NCBI RefSeq assembly: GCF_012676905.1
Contig: NZ_CP051428.1
Span: 3,620,001-3,684,000 of the forward strand
Direction of reading: 5' to 3'
Source: Paenibacillus albicereus
GTDB lineage: Bacteria > Bacillota > Bacilli > Paenibacillales > Paenibacillaceae
DNA: 64,000 bases
The translations under genes and the position numbers were made by a program. Of this stretch, positions 1 through 7,640 are shown piece by piece; position 1 is the first letter of the stretch, and each line of letters opens with the position of its first letter. The notes beneath the pieces were generated by a model. That model saw only the letters and a list, made by a program, of their open reading frames with translations, had not been told where the DNA came from and did no database searches.

Positions 1-1
1 C

Positions 2-1699
2 AGGCTGTCGGTCATGGACCCGGAAAACGGCGCCCAGCCGATGATCCGCAGCCAGGACGGCCAGAAATTCGTCATCGTCTACAACGGCGAGCTGTACAAC
101 GCGCCGGAGCTGAAGCGCGAGCTGGAAAGCCGCGGCCGCAGCTTCACGACGACCTGCGATACGGAAGTGCTGCTGACCTCCTATATGGAGTGGGGCCCGG
201 CTGCCGTCGAGAAATTCAACGGCATCTTTGCCTTCGCCATCTGGGACGATCAGGAGCAGAAGCTGTTCCTCGCGCGCGACCGCGTCGGCGTCAAGCCGCT
301 GTTCGTCAGCCATGCGGGCGGACAGTTCGTCTTCGGCTCGGAGCCGAAGGCGCTGCTCGCCCATCCCGCCGTCTCGTCCGACGTGGGCGCCCAAGGCATC
401 GCCGAGCTGTTCATCGTCGGCCCCGCGCGCACGCCGGGCGTCGGCGTGTACAAGGACTTGACCGAGCTGCTGCCCGGCAAGTGCATGACCGTCGATCGCG
501 GCGGCGCGCGCGTGCACACGTACTGGGAGCTGCAAAGCCGGGAGCATGAGCATGGCGTCGAGGAGACAGCCGCCCATGTCCGCGAGCTGCTGCGCGACAC
601 CGTCGAGCGCCAGCTCGCCTCCGACGTGCCGATCGGCACGCTGCTCTCGGGCGGCCTCGACTCCAGCGCGCTGACGGCGCTGGCCGTCGACTTCTACCGT
701 CGCGGCGGCGCCGGGGCGTTCGATACGTTCTCCGTCGATTACGTCGACAACGACAAGCACTTCAAGTCGCATGCGTTCCAGCCGAACGCGGACGCGCCGT
801 GGATCGAGAAGATGGTGAGCCATCTGGGCACGACGCACCACGACATCAAATTCGATACGCCCGAGCTTGTCGACGCGCTCGACGACGCGCTGACGGCGCG
901 CGACCTGCCCGGCATGGCCGATGTCGACGCTTCGCTGCTGCTGTTCTGCCGGGAGATCAAGAAAGGCGTCACCGTCGCGATCTCGGGCGAGGCGGCCGAC
1001 GAGGTGTTCGGCGGCTATCCGTGGTTCCACCGCGAGGAGTCGCTGAACGCGGGCACGTTCCCGTGGGCGCTCGCCTCCCCTATGCGGGCGGAGCTGCTGT
1101 CGCCGGAGATGCAGGAGTGGACGCGGCCGCTCGAGTACATCGGCGACCGCTACAGCGAGGCCGTCGCCGCCGTGCCTCATCTGAGCGGGGAGAACGAGCT
1201 GCAGCGCAAGATGCGGACGATGAGCTACCTCAACATCACCCGCTTCATGCCGACGCTGCTCGACCGCAAGGACCGGATGAGCATGGCGGCCGGGCTCGAG
1301 GTGCGCGTGCCTTTTTGCGACCATCGGCTGATCGAGTACGTGTTCAACATCCCGTGGGCGGTCAAGACCGCGGGCGACCGCGAGAAGGGCATCCTGCGCC
1401 AGTCGCTGCGCGGCGCGCTGCCGGACGACGTGCTGTTCCGCAAGAAGAGCCCGTACCCGAAGACGCATAATCCGAACTACCTGAACGCCGTCCGCTCCAA
1501 GCTGCTGGAGGTGCTGGACGATCCGTCCTCGCCGATCCTGCCGCTCATCAACGCCGCCAAGGTGCGGGAGATCGCCGAGTCCGACGCCGCCAGCTCCAAC
1601 ATCCCGTGGTTCGGCCAGCTGATGAGCGGCCCGCAGCTGTTCGCCTATCTGTACCAGGTCAACCGCTGGCTGAAGCAATACGGCGTGCGCGTCAACTGA
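2..1699 (+). CDS. asnB: Asparagine synthetase (glutamine-hydrolysing), 5'-truncated
   Basis: Makes asparagine from aspartate, glutamine and ATP in the cytosol. The N-terminal glutamine amidotransferase half is seen from RLSVMDPENGAQPM onward, with YNGELYN, TCDTEVLL, FNGIFAFAIWD and RDRVGVKPL typical of class II amidotransferases. The synthetase half has the ATP pyrophosphatase loop LLSGGLDSSAL and the later SGEAADEVFGGYPWF and EVRVPFCDHRLIEY blocks. The frame is open to the first base, and the first ATG (14) lies inside the conserved domain, so the true start and the catalytic Cys lie upstream of the window. The 565 residues here plus about 45 missing ones fit a protein of about 610 aa. The long insert after SVDYVDND resembles the AsnB/AsnO type of Bacillus more than AsnH. 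It ends at a strong hairpin shared with rdgB. Confidence 0.93.
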   Translation, partial: RLSVMDPENGAQPMIRSQDGQKFVIVYNGELYNAPELKRELESRGRSFTTTCDTEVLLTSYMEWGPAAVEKFNGIFAFAIWDDQEQKLFLARDRVGVKPLFVSHAGGQFVFGSEPKALLAHPAVSSDVGAQGIAELFIVGPARTPGVGVYKDLTELLPGKCMTVDRGGARVHTYWELQSREHEHGVEETAAHVRELLRDTVERQLASDVPIGTLLSGGLDSSALTALAVDFYRRGGAGAFDTFSVDYVDNDKHFKSHAFQPNADAPWIEKMVSHLGTTHHDIKFDTPELVDALDDALTARDLPGMADVDASLLLFCREIKKGVTVAISGEAADEVFGGYPWFHREESLNAGTFPWALASPMRAELLSPEMQEWTRPLEYIGDRYSEAVAAVPHLSGENELQRKMRTMSYLNITRFMPTLLDRKDRMSMAAGLEVRVPFCDHRLIEYVFNIPWAVKTAGDREKGILRQSLRGALPDDVLFRKKSPYPKTHNPNYLNAVRSKLLEVLDDPSSPILPLINAAKVREIAESDAASSNIPWFGQLMSGPQLFAYLYQVNRWLKQYGVRVN

Positions 1700-1740
1700 C
1701 GCCCGTCCGCCCTCATCCCTCCGGGAAGGCGAACGAAGAA

Positions 1741-1783
1741 GGGGGCTTCGCCCAAGGCCGTCTCGACCTTGGGCGAAGCCCCC
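1741..1783. terminator. Bidirectional terminator between asnB and rdgB
   Basis: A perfect 17-bp inverted repeat (1741-1757 with 1767-1783) around a 9-nt loop lies between two convergent genes. The minus strand continues into a T/C-rich stretch (TTCTTCGTTC), so it is best suited to ending rdgB. The plus side lacks a clean T run. Confidence 0.7.
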
Positions 1784-1818
1784 TGTGCCTGTTCCGCCAG
1801 CGGACGGGCCGGCTGACG

Positions 1819-2472
1819 CTAGAAGCGCTGGCCGGAGCTTGCCAGCTCGGCAAGCAGGCGCCGCAGCGCCTCTCCGCGATGGCTGACGCGCTGCTTCTCC
1901 TCGATGCTCAGCTCGGCGGCGGAGCGGCCAAGCTCCGGCAGCCAGAGCAGCGGATCGTAGCCGAAGCCGCCGCTGCCGCGCGGACCGTCCAGCACGAAGC
2001 CCTCCATCGTCCCTTCGCTCTCGATGAAGCTGTCCTGCTCGGGCACGTAGAGCGCCAGCGCGCAGACGAAGCGGCCCGCGCTGAGCAGCCGGCCGCCGTC
2101 CGGCGGCGCGGCGGCCCGGCCGGAAGCGTCCGCCCCGGCCGCATCCAGCTCGCGCAGCAGCTTGGCGTTGTTGAGCGCGTCCGTCGCCCCCGGCCCGGAA
2201 TAGCGGGCGGAATAGACGCCCGGAGCGCCGCCGAGCGCGTCGACGCATAGGCCGGAATCGTCGGCAAGCACCGGAGCGCCGAGCAGGCGGCCGATCGTGC
2301 CGGCCTTGATGCGGGCGTTGGCGGCGAACGTGTCGCCGTCCTCGACCGGCTCGGGCAGCTCCGGGTAATCCTTCAGGCTGCGCACCTCGAGGCCGAGCCC
2401 GGCGAAGGCATGCGCGAATTCCTTGACCTTGCCGGCGTTGCCCGTCGCGACGACGATATAGCCCCCGCTCAT
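1819..2472 (-). CDS. rdgB: XTP/dITP diphosphatase (RdgB/HAM1 family)
   Basis: Hydrolyses non-canonical purine nucleoside triphosphates (ITP, dITP, XTP) to monophosphates, cleaning the nucleotide pool. Family motifs are clear: [11 protein letters not shown] at the N terminus (substrate loop), [44 protein letters not shown] and [11 protein letters not shown] at the C terminus. At 217 aa it is about 20 residues longer than usual because of a Gly/Ala/Pro-rich stretch (about residues 117-136) before FVCALALY. Its ATG overlaps the rph stop by 4 bp (ATGA), indicating translational coupling. The order gerM-rph-rdgB matches Bacillus subtilis gerM-rph-ysnA. Confidence 0.93.
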   Translation of the reverse strand: MSGGYIVVATGNAGKVKEFAHAFAGLGLEVRSLKDYPELPEPVEDGDTFAANARIKAGTIGRLLGAPVLADDSGLCVDALGGAPGVYSARYSGPGATDALNNAKLLRELDAAGADASGRAAAPPDGGRLLSAGRFVCALALYVPEQDSFIESEGTMEGFVLDGPRGSGGFGYDPLLWLPELGRSAAELSIEEKQRVSHRGEALRRLLAELASSGQRF

Positions 2473-3215
2473 GCCCGCGCCGTCCCGATGCGCGCGCCTG
2501 CGGCTCCGAGCGCCATCTGCTGGATGTCGATCAGCTCCAGGATTCCCTGCTCGCCGAGCGACAGCAGGCGGTTCAGCTCCTCGCGCGAGAACGGCTCCTC
2601 CTCGCCCGTGCCTTGCAGCTCGACGAACGCGCCGCCCCCCGTCATGACGAGGTTCATGTCCACCTTGGCACGGGAATCCTCTTCATAGTGCAGGTCGAGG
2701 CGAGGCTCGCCGTCGATGATGCCGACGCTCGTCGAGGCGAGGAAGTCCGTGATGGGGTACACGGCGAAAGGCGACCGGGCATCGATCTTGGCGACGGCCA
2801 GCGCCAGCGCCACGAAGCTGCCGGTAATCGACGTCGTGCGCGTCCCCCCGTCCGCCTGCAGCACGTCGCAGTCGAGCGTAATCGTGCGCTCGCCCAGCGC
2901 CTGCAGGTTGACGACCGAGCGCAGCGCGCGCCCGATCAGCCGCTGGATCTCCATCGTGCGGCCGTTCACCTTGCCCCGCTGCGATTCGCGCTGGCTGCGC
3001 GTATGGGTCGCGCGCGGCAGCATCGAATATTCCGCCGTCACCCAGCCTTTGCCCTGTCCTTTCATGAAAGGCGGAACCCGCTCCTCCACCGAGGCGGTGC
3101 ACAGCACCTTCGTGTCTCCGGCCTCGATCAGCACCGAGCCCTCCGCATATTTGTTCACGCCGACCGCTATCGCTACCGGCCGCAGCCGGCCCGGCTCCCG
3201 TCCATCCGATCTCAT
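2469..3215 (-). CDS. rph: Ribonuclease PH
   Basis: Phosphorolytic 3'-5' exoribonuclease that trims tRNA 3' ends. The start is set at 3215 because MRSDGRE is the conserved N terminus of the family and GGAGGAG lies 10-11 nt upstream; an ATG 36 nt further out adds a tail unlike the family. Motifs include [58 protein letters not shown] and DLNLVMT-like [18 protein letters not shown]. The resulting 248 aa is the normal length. It is the middle gene of gerM-rph-rdgB and overlaps rdgB by 4 bp. Confidence 0.94.
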   Translation of the reverse strand: MRSDGREPGRLRPVAIAVGVNKYAEGSVLIEAGDTKVLCTASVEERVPPFMKGQGKGWVTAEYSMLPRATHTRSQRESQRGKVNGRTMEIQRLIGRALRSVVNLQALGERTITLDCDVLQADGGTRTTSITGSFVALALAVAKIDARSPFAVYPITDFLASTSVGIIDGEPRLDLHYEEDSRAKVDMNLVMTGGGAFVELQGTGEEEPFSREELNRLLSLGEQGILELIDIQQMALGAAGARIGTARA

Positions 3216-3340
3216 CCTGACTGAACTCCTCCTTCGTTTCCATCCGTGCAATAGCCCCCATTGTAGCAGACGTGCAAGCGAAAATCATCCTGCCCGTCCG
3301 CCGCGTCCGCCGCGCCTCGGCTCGAGCCGGACGCGAAAAA

Positions 3341-3378
3341 GCCCGTTCCGCGCCGGCCTGAGCCGGACGGGAACGAGC
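3341..3378 (-). terminator. Weak hairpin between gerM and rph
   Basis: An imperfect stem (6 bp outer, 5 bp inner, a 3x3 internal loop; core 3344-3375) lies just after the gerM stop on the minus strand and is followed there by CTTTTTCGCG. It could terminate or partly attenuate transcription before rph, which starts 173 bp after gerM ends. Confidence 0.45.
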
Positions 3379-3388
3379 TCTGGAAAAC

Positions 3389-4474
3389 CTAGGACTTGAA
3401 GGCGTTCAGCTGCTCCGGCCGGCTGACCGGCTCCGTGTACGACGTGTTGAGCTCATCCTTGAAGTCGGAGGCGCCGTTCAGCTTGATCTGGACCTGGTCG
3501 ATGCCGGCGTTGTCGGTCAGCGACAGCACGACCGCGCGCATCATCTCGGCCGGGGCGACGTCGCCTTTCTTGTACGCCTCGTCCTTCAGGTCGAGCGTGA
3601 TCGTCTCCTTGTTCTGCGTGATCTTGTCGACGCTCACGTCCTGCAGCCACACCGGCAGCAGTCCGCTCTCCTCCAGCGGGCCTTCGGCGAGCTGATCGAG
3701 CGCTGCCGTCAGCTTGTCGGCCGTGCGCGGAACGAGGCGCGTGACCGGCACGAAGTAGGGATCGCCGAGCTCGGTCTTGCTGGAGAAATAAAGCGTCACC
3801 GGCGTGGACAAGCTGTAGTCGACGCTGCTGTCGGCCTCCAGGTTGATGCCGATGGCGCGGGTGAGCGCCCGGTCGAGCGGATACTGGCCGATCGGCATTT
3901 CCTGCAGGCGCTCGCCCTCTTCCCACAGCTCCACGCCCTGAATGCCGTCCAGCCCCGTCAGCGTATAGGTAATCGCCTCGAGCATCCGGCGCTCGTCCTG
4001 CTCGTTGTAGTCGCTGAACTGCTTGGAGAACTCCACCGAGGCAAGCTTCGTCTTCTCGTTGACCTGAACGTTCAGCACTTGGGTCCCTTGAGGGAGCACG
4101 CCGCTGAAGCCTTGCGGCAGCAGCTTCGCGTATGCGCCTCCGTCCACGAGCAGCTCGAGCGCCTGCGCCTCGGCCGTCAGCTTGCTGTCGAGCTTGGCCT
4201 GGATCGTGACCGGGGCGAGGTAGCCCTCCTCGTCCTTGAGATAGACCGTCAGGCCGGAGGCCTCGCCCTGCGCCGACACCTCGGCCGAACCCGTCGCCGC
4301 CGCGGACGTCTGGCCGTCCGCTCCGGTGATGGCCGAGCCGGTCTCGCCTTGCGGCGGATCGACCGCCTTGCTTTCCGACGGCGTGAACCAGCCGCAGCCG
4401 GCCGCCATGACCGGCAGCGTCAGGACTCCCGCCAACGCCGCCTTGCGAATCCATCTGTAGCGCTGCTGTTCCAT
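3389..4474 (-). CDS. gerM: GerM-type sporulation/germination lipoprotein
   Basis: Predicted lipoprotein needed for spore development and germination in Bacillus. Residues 1-27 form a lipoprotein signal with positive RYRWIRK, a hydrophobic core and the lipobox MAAGC. Two GerMN domains follow, about residues 75-200 and 225-350. They share the pattern LDSKLTAEAQALELLV / RTADKLTAALDQLAEG, then LLPQGFSGVLPQGTQV and LLPVWLQDVSVDKI. Length (361 aa) matches the B. subtilis protein. Upstream of rph and rdgB as in Bacillus (racE is not in the window). A sigma-E-like -10 (CATACAAA, plus-strand 4546-4553) lies about 72 bp upstream. Confidence 0.9.
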   Translation of the reverse strand: MEQQRYRWIRKAALAGVLTLPVMAAGCGWFTPSESKAVDPPQGETGSAITGADGQTSAAATGSAEVSAQGEASGLTVYLKDEEGYLAPVTIQAKLDSKLTAEAQALELLVDGGAYAKLLPQGFSGVLPQGTQVLNVQVNEKTKLASVEFSKQFSDYNEQDERRMLEAITYTLTGLDGIQGVELWEEGERLQEMPIGQYPLDRALTRAIGINLEADSSVDYSLSTPVTLYFSSKTELGDPYFVPVTRLVPRTADKLTAALDQLAEGPLEESGLLPVWLQDVSVDKITQNKETITLDLKDEAYKKGDVAPAEMMRAVVLSLTDNAGIDQVQIKLNGASDFKDELNTSYTEPVSRPEQLNAFKS

Positions 4475-4545
4475 GTTCCTGTATCCTCCCTTGGTTACCG
4501 GCCGCGTTTGCGCCGCCTGGTGGTACTAGCCCGTTTGTAGTACTA

Positions 4546-4553
4546 TTTGTATG
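4546..4553 (-). promoter_or_regulatory. Candidate sigma-E -10 element for gerM
   Basis: On the minus strand the octamer is CATACAAA, 7 of 8 against the sigma-E -10 consensus CATACAnT, about 72 bp before the gerM ATG. The -35 position is only a poor match (TCTAAAA). It lies in an AT-richer stretch shared with the divergent pgpA-type gene. Confidence 0.35.
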
Positions 4554-4612
4554 GGTTGTACCATCTTTTTAGACCAAGCTTGTTCCCAAAACCGTCCAAG
4601 GGGGATTCCATC

Positions 4613-5167
4613 ATGTCCAATCCCGGCACTTATGCCCTCAACAGCAAGGCGGTCGCCGAGGCCACCGCCGACTGGCTCGCCAAGCGAGGCGTGACGAAAG
4701 CCGAAATCGCCGAGCTGACCTTCTTCCTGCAGAAGGATTATTATCCGGACCTGTCTCTGGCGGAATGCGAGGAGAATATCGAGGCGGTCCTCTCCAAAAG
4801 GGAAGTCCAGAACGCGATCCTGACCGGCATCCAGCTCGACCTGCTCGCCGAGGAGGGACGGCTGCTGCCGCCGCTTCAGGACATGATCCGCAACGACGAG
4901 GGGCTCTACGGCTGCGACGAAATTCTGGCGCTGTCCATCGTGAACGTGTACGGCAGCATCGGACTGACGAACTTCGGCTATATCGACAAGCTCAAGCCGG
5001 GCATCCTCGTCCGCCTCAACGATAAGCACGACGGGCAGATCCACACATTCCTCGACGACATCGTCGGCGCGATCGCCGCCGCCGCCGCAAGCCGCATCGC
5101 CCACCGCAAGCAAGCCGAGCGCGAGGAAGCGCGCGGCGAGCGCCAGGAGGACGTGCCGCTGCCTTAG
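4613..5167 (+). CDS. PgpA/YutG-family phosphatidylglycerophosphatase A-like protein (copy 1)
   Basis: Likely removes phosphate from phosphatidylglycerophosphate in phospholipid synthesis, as PgpA does, although Bacillus YutG-type members have little hydrophobic character. Family features include a helical N-terminal part (WLAKRGVTKAEIAELTFFLQ) and the conserved core LLPPLQDMIRNDEGLYGCDE, then VYGSIGLTNFGYIDKLKPG and IHTFLDDIVGAIAAA. The charged C-terminal tail (about 20 residues, RKQAEREEARGERQ) is extra relative to its paralogue at 37136-37636, with which it shares most of the core. The start at 4613 has AAGGGGGA 6-8 nt upstream; a longer in-frame start at 4547 has no ribosome site. The exact substrate is inferred. 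Confidence 0.8.
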   Translation: MSNPGTYALNSKAVAEATADWLAKRGVTKAEIAELTFFLQKDYYPDLSLAECEENIEAVLSKREVQNAILTGIQLDLLAEEGRLLPPLQDMIRNDEGLYGCDEILALSIVNVYGSIGLTNFGYIDKLKPGILVRLNDKHDGQIHTFLDDIVGAIAAAAASRIAHRKQAEREEARGERQEDVPLP

Positions 5168-5213
5168 CGCAGGGACGCAGCCTCTGCGGCAAGCCTTTCG
5201 ACGCGAAAAACAA

Positions 5214-5252
5214 AACGGGACGAATCGGAGCCGGCCTCCGTTTCGTCCCGTT
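5214..5252. terminator. Bidirectional terminator between pgpA copy 1 and cupin gene
   Basis: An 11-bp plus 5-bp stem (left arm 5214-5230, right arm 5236-5252) with one opposed T:T and a 5-nt loop separates convergent genes. The minus strand continues GTTTTTCG, a good U tract for the cupin gene. Confidence 0.75.
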
Positions 5253-5298
5253 CGCTTCTTCCGCCAAATCCGCTTCTGATGCCTCTTTAGGCTATCCT

Positions 5299-5655
5299 TT
5301 AGAAAGAGGCGAGCTCCTCCATCTCCACGACAAGCTGCTCGCCCTCGGCGACGATGACGGTCATGCCCGTCCGAGTGCCGGACTCATGCGCCTCGCCGGC
5401 CTCCCAATAGGCGGCCTGGCCGGCTTTGACCGCGATGCGCTGCCCGTCCCCGCCGCTTACCCAGCCTTCCCCGTCGATCAATAGGAACAGCTGGCTCGTC
5501 CGAGCCTCATGGCGGCCGACGGTGCCGCCCGCCTCGATCCGCATGCTGCTGAGCTGAATCCGGCCCTCATGGCGGGTGATGCCGGAAAACATGACGCCTT
5601 CGCTTGAGAACGCGTCGATAGGAACCTCTCGTCCCGGCAGCTGGTATATTTTCAT
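5299..5655 (-). CDS. Small cupin-domain protein
   Basis: A 118-aa single-domain cupin of unknown substrate. The two cupin motifs are recognisable: GGTVGRHEARTSQLFLLIDGEGWV (motif 1, with the usual metal-binding His/Glu pattern only partly kept) and GQAAYWEAGEAHESGT (motif 2, His 90). The start at 5655 is chosen for GGGAGGTGG 7 nt upstream. It is the last gene of a minus-strand run methyltransferase - MBL hydrolase - cupin, separated from the MBL gene by 61 bp. Such cupins are often attached to small-molecule or stress operons; nothing here fixes the ligand. Confidence 0.75.
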   Translation of the reverse strand: MKIYQLPGREVPIDAFSSEGVMFSGITRHEGRIQLSSMRIEAGGTVGRHEARTSQLFLLIDGEGWVSGGDGQRIAVKAGQAAYWEAGEAHESGTRTGMTVIVAEGEQLVVEMEELASF

Positions 5656-5716
5656 CCGCTCGCCACCTCCCCTTTCCGCCCTATGCCCTGCCTGGAATGA
5701 ACCTTCGATCGCCGCT

Positions 5717-6748
5717 TCAATGTCCGCCGCCCGCCCCGATGCTGCCGCGATAGCGGATGGATCCGTCCGCTCCGCAGCGCGCCACGGCGCGGCCATCCCG
5801 CTCCAGATAGGCCAGATGAGCCAGCGTCTCGCTGAGCGCGAAGCGCATGTTGTGGATGTTGCGGCGCAAGTGGGCGCCGAACTCCAGCTCGCACAGCTCG
5901 AAGGCGCTCGCTTCTCCGAGGCTCTCCAGCAGCCCGAGCAGATGCCCGAGCCGGCGCGCATGATGGTCCGCGATCTCGCGCGCCCTCGCTCCGGCATCCG
6001 CGAAAATCTCGCGATGGCCCGGGTATACCCGCTCGGTCGGAAGCTTCTCCAGCTCGGCGAGGCTCCGCAAGTAGGAGCGCAGCGGATCGGCATCGACGCC
6101 GTCGCCCGGCAGCAGGCTGATGTTGGGCGTGATGCGCGGCAGCACCTGATCGCCCGCGATCAGCTCGCGCCGGGCGGGCTCGTACAGGCAGACCGCGCCG
6201 GGTGCGTGGCCGGGCGCGTCGATCAGCGTCCAGCTGCGTCCCCCGAGCCGGATGCTCTCGCCCGTCCGCAGGTAAGACGGCTCCGGCTGCGGCTCGACCC
6301 GGTCCCGGAACGAATCCAGATGCGGACCGATGAGCGCGAGCAGCTCCTCCGGCATGCCGTGGCTGCGGAACCAAGCCTCCAGCTCGCGCGGGAAGACGCT
6401 GTCCCGCCCCCACATGCGGACCGCATACCGATGCGCCTCCTCGGTCATCCAGACAGGACAGCCCTGCTCCCGCTGCATCCATCCCGACAGCCCGTAGTGG
6501 TCCGGATGCTGATGGGTAAGCAGCACGCGCCGCACGTCGCCCCGTCCGATTCCTTGCTCCTCCAGCAGATCCAGCCATAGGTCCCGCGCTTCCTCCGTGT
6601 TGAGGCCGGGGTCGATGACCGTCCAGCCGCCGTCCGGCTCCGGAATCAGGTAGCTGTTGACGAAGCGCAGCGAGTAGGGCAGCGGCACGGGCACCCGCAG
6701 CCAGCCGCCTGCGAGGGACTCCGCCTGCAGCGGATTGCGCCCGTCCAT
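5717..6748 (-). CDS. MBL-fold metallohydrolase (glyoxalase II-like)
   Basis: A 343-aa metallo-beta-lactamase-fold hydrolase, probably a two-metal enzyme acting on a thioester, lactone or similar ester. The metal motif is LLTHQHPDHYGLSG (HxHxDH), with later ligands in DAPGHAPGAVCLYEP (His), LIAGDQVLP (Asp) and VYPGHREIF (His). The C-terminal 100 residues form a helical extension typical of this longer subfamily. The start at 6748 gives a 3-bp overlap with the methyltransferase stop and has GGAGG 5 nt upstream inside that gene; the longer frame to 6871 has no support. The cognate substrate is not evident. Confidence 0.85.
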   Translation of the reverse strand: MDGRNPLQAESLAGGWLRVPVPLPYSLRFVNSYLIPEPDGGWTVIDPGLNTEEARDLWLDLLEEQGIGRGDVRRVLLTHQHPDHYGLSGWMQREQGCPVWMTEEAHRYAVRMWGRDSVFPRELEAWFRSHGMPEELLALIGPHLDSFRDRVEPQPEPSYLRTGESIRLGGRSWTLIDAPGHAPGAVCLYEPARRELIAGDQVLPRITPNISLLPGDGVDADPLRSYLRSLAELEKLPTERVYPGHREIFADAGARAREIADHHARRLGHLLGLLESLGEASAFELCELEFGAHLRRNIHNMRFALSETLAHLAYLERDGRAVARCGADGSIRYRGSIGAGGGH

Positions 6749-7491
6749 CAAGGCCTCCGGCCGAACAGGACGAGGCGCCTGGACCGCTCCGGCTCGTACG
6801 GCTCGCCTTCGTAGCCCCCGTTGACCGTCTCCAGCGCGAGGCCCGCTTCCGCCAGCGCCGAACGGAACCACGGCTCGCCGAGCAGGCGCACGCTTTCCGT
6901 ATAGCGGCGCGCCTCTCCGCCGTCGGCATCCGTCAGCTCGATCTTTTTGACGACGCGCCCGTGCTCGATGAACCGGTTCTCGACGATGACGGTCCCGGTC
7001 TCCTCGTCCACCCGGCTCGACTCCGGCAAGAGCGAGCGCCGCACCTGCTCCGCATTGAGGAAGTCGATCACGAAGCGGCCGCCGGGCTTGAGAATCCGCC
7101 GAAGCTCCCGCAGCACCTGCAGATGCTCGCGATCCTCCTCGAAATAGCCGAACGAGGTGAACAGATTGACCGCCGCGTCGAACGCCGCGTCCGCGAACGG
7201 CATGCGGCGCATGTCCCCCTCGTACCAGCGCACGGCCTCGCTGCCGGGCTGCGAACGGGCTTCCTGCAGCAGCGCCGACGACAGGTCAAGGCCGCTCACC
7301 TCGTAGCCGAGCCGGCTGAGCGCCAGCGAATGGCGGCCCATGCCGCAGCCGATGTCGGCGATCCGCGCTCCCGCCGCCAGCCCCAGCCGCGCCGCCAGCC
7401 GTCCGACCTCATGCTCCGCCTGCTCCCAGTCGCGATGCCGGTAGACGATCTTGTAATCCTCGCCAAAACTGCGAACGAACCATTCGGACAA
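6748..7491 (-). CDS. Class I SAM-dependent methyltransferase
   Basis: Transfers a methyl group from S-adenosylmethionine to an unknown small molecule. The Rossmann-fold motifs are standard: motif I ARIADIGCGMGRHSLALS, acidic end of beta 2 VSGLDLS, EGDMRRMPFADAAFD (motif II/III region) and LRELRRILKPGGRFVIDFL. The C-terminal domain (TGTVIVENRFIEHGRVVKK, then LGEPWFRSALAEAGL) fits the Methyltransf_25/11 group. No ATG is available. A TTG at 7491 has AAGGAG 9 nt upstream and starts LSEWFVRSFGEDY; the alternative TTG at 7512 adds 7 residues and has weaker spacing. Overlaps the MBL hydrolase stop-to-start, so the two are probably co-translated. Confidence 0.8.
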   Translation of the reverse strand: MSEWFVRSFGEDYKIVYRHRDWEQAEHEVGRLAARLGLAAGARIADIGCGMGRHSLALSRLGYEVSGLDLSSALLQEARSQPGSEAVRWYEGDMRRMPFADAAFDAAVNLFTSFGYFEEDREHLQVLRELRRILKPGGRFVIDFLNAEQVRRSLLPESSRVDEETGTVIVENRFIEHGRVVKKIELTDADGGEARRYTESVRLLGEPWFRSALAEAGLALETVNGGYEGEPYEPERSRRLVLFGRRP

Positions 7492-7582
7492 GCCAGTCCA
7501 CTCCTTCTCCAAGGGCTTGCTTTCCGCCCCTTCTCTCTCATCCTGTTATTGTACTCCAACGACGGCCGTCCCGGCAAAGCAG

Positions 7583-7612
7583 GCATAGACTTCCCCTTCG
7601 AGCGGCATACTA
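7583..7612 (+). promoter_or_regulatory. Sigma-G promoter of the gerA-type operon
   Basis: GCATA (7583-7587), an 18-nt spacer and CATACTA (7606-7612) match the published forespore sigma-G consensus GHATR-N18-CATNHTA at every position. The -10 lies 28 nt before the gerAA ATG, so the leader would be about 20 nt. Confidence 0.75.
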
Positions 7613-7640
7613 CGCCTGATCTGGAAAGGAGAGGAAAGAG

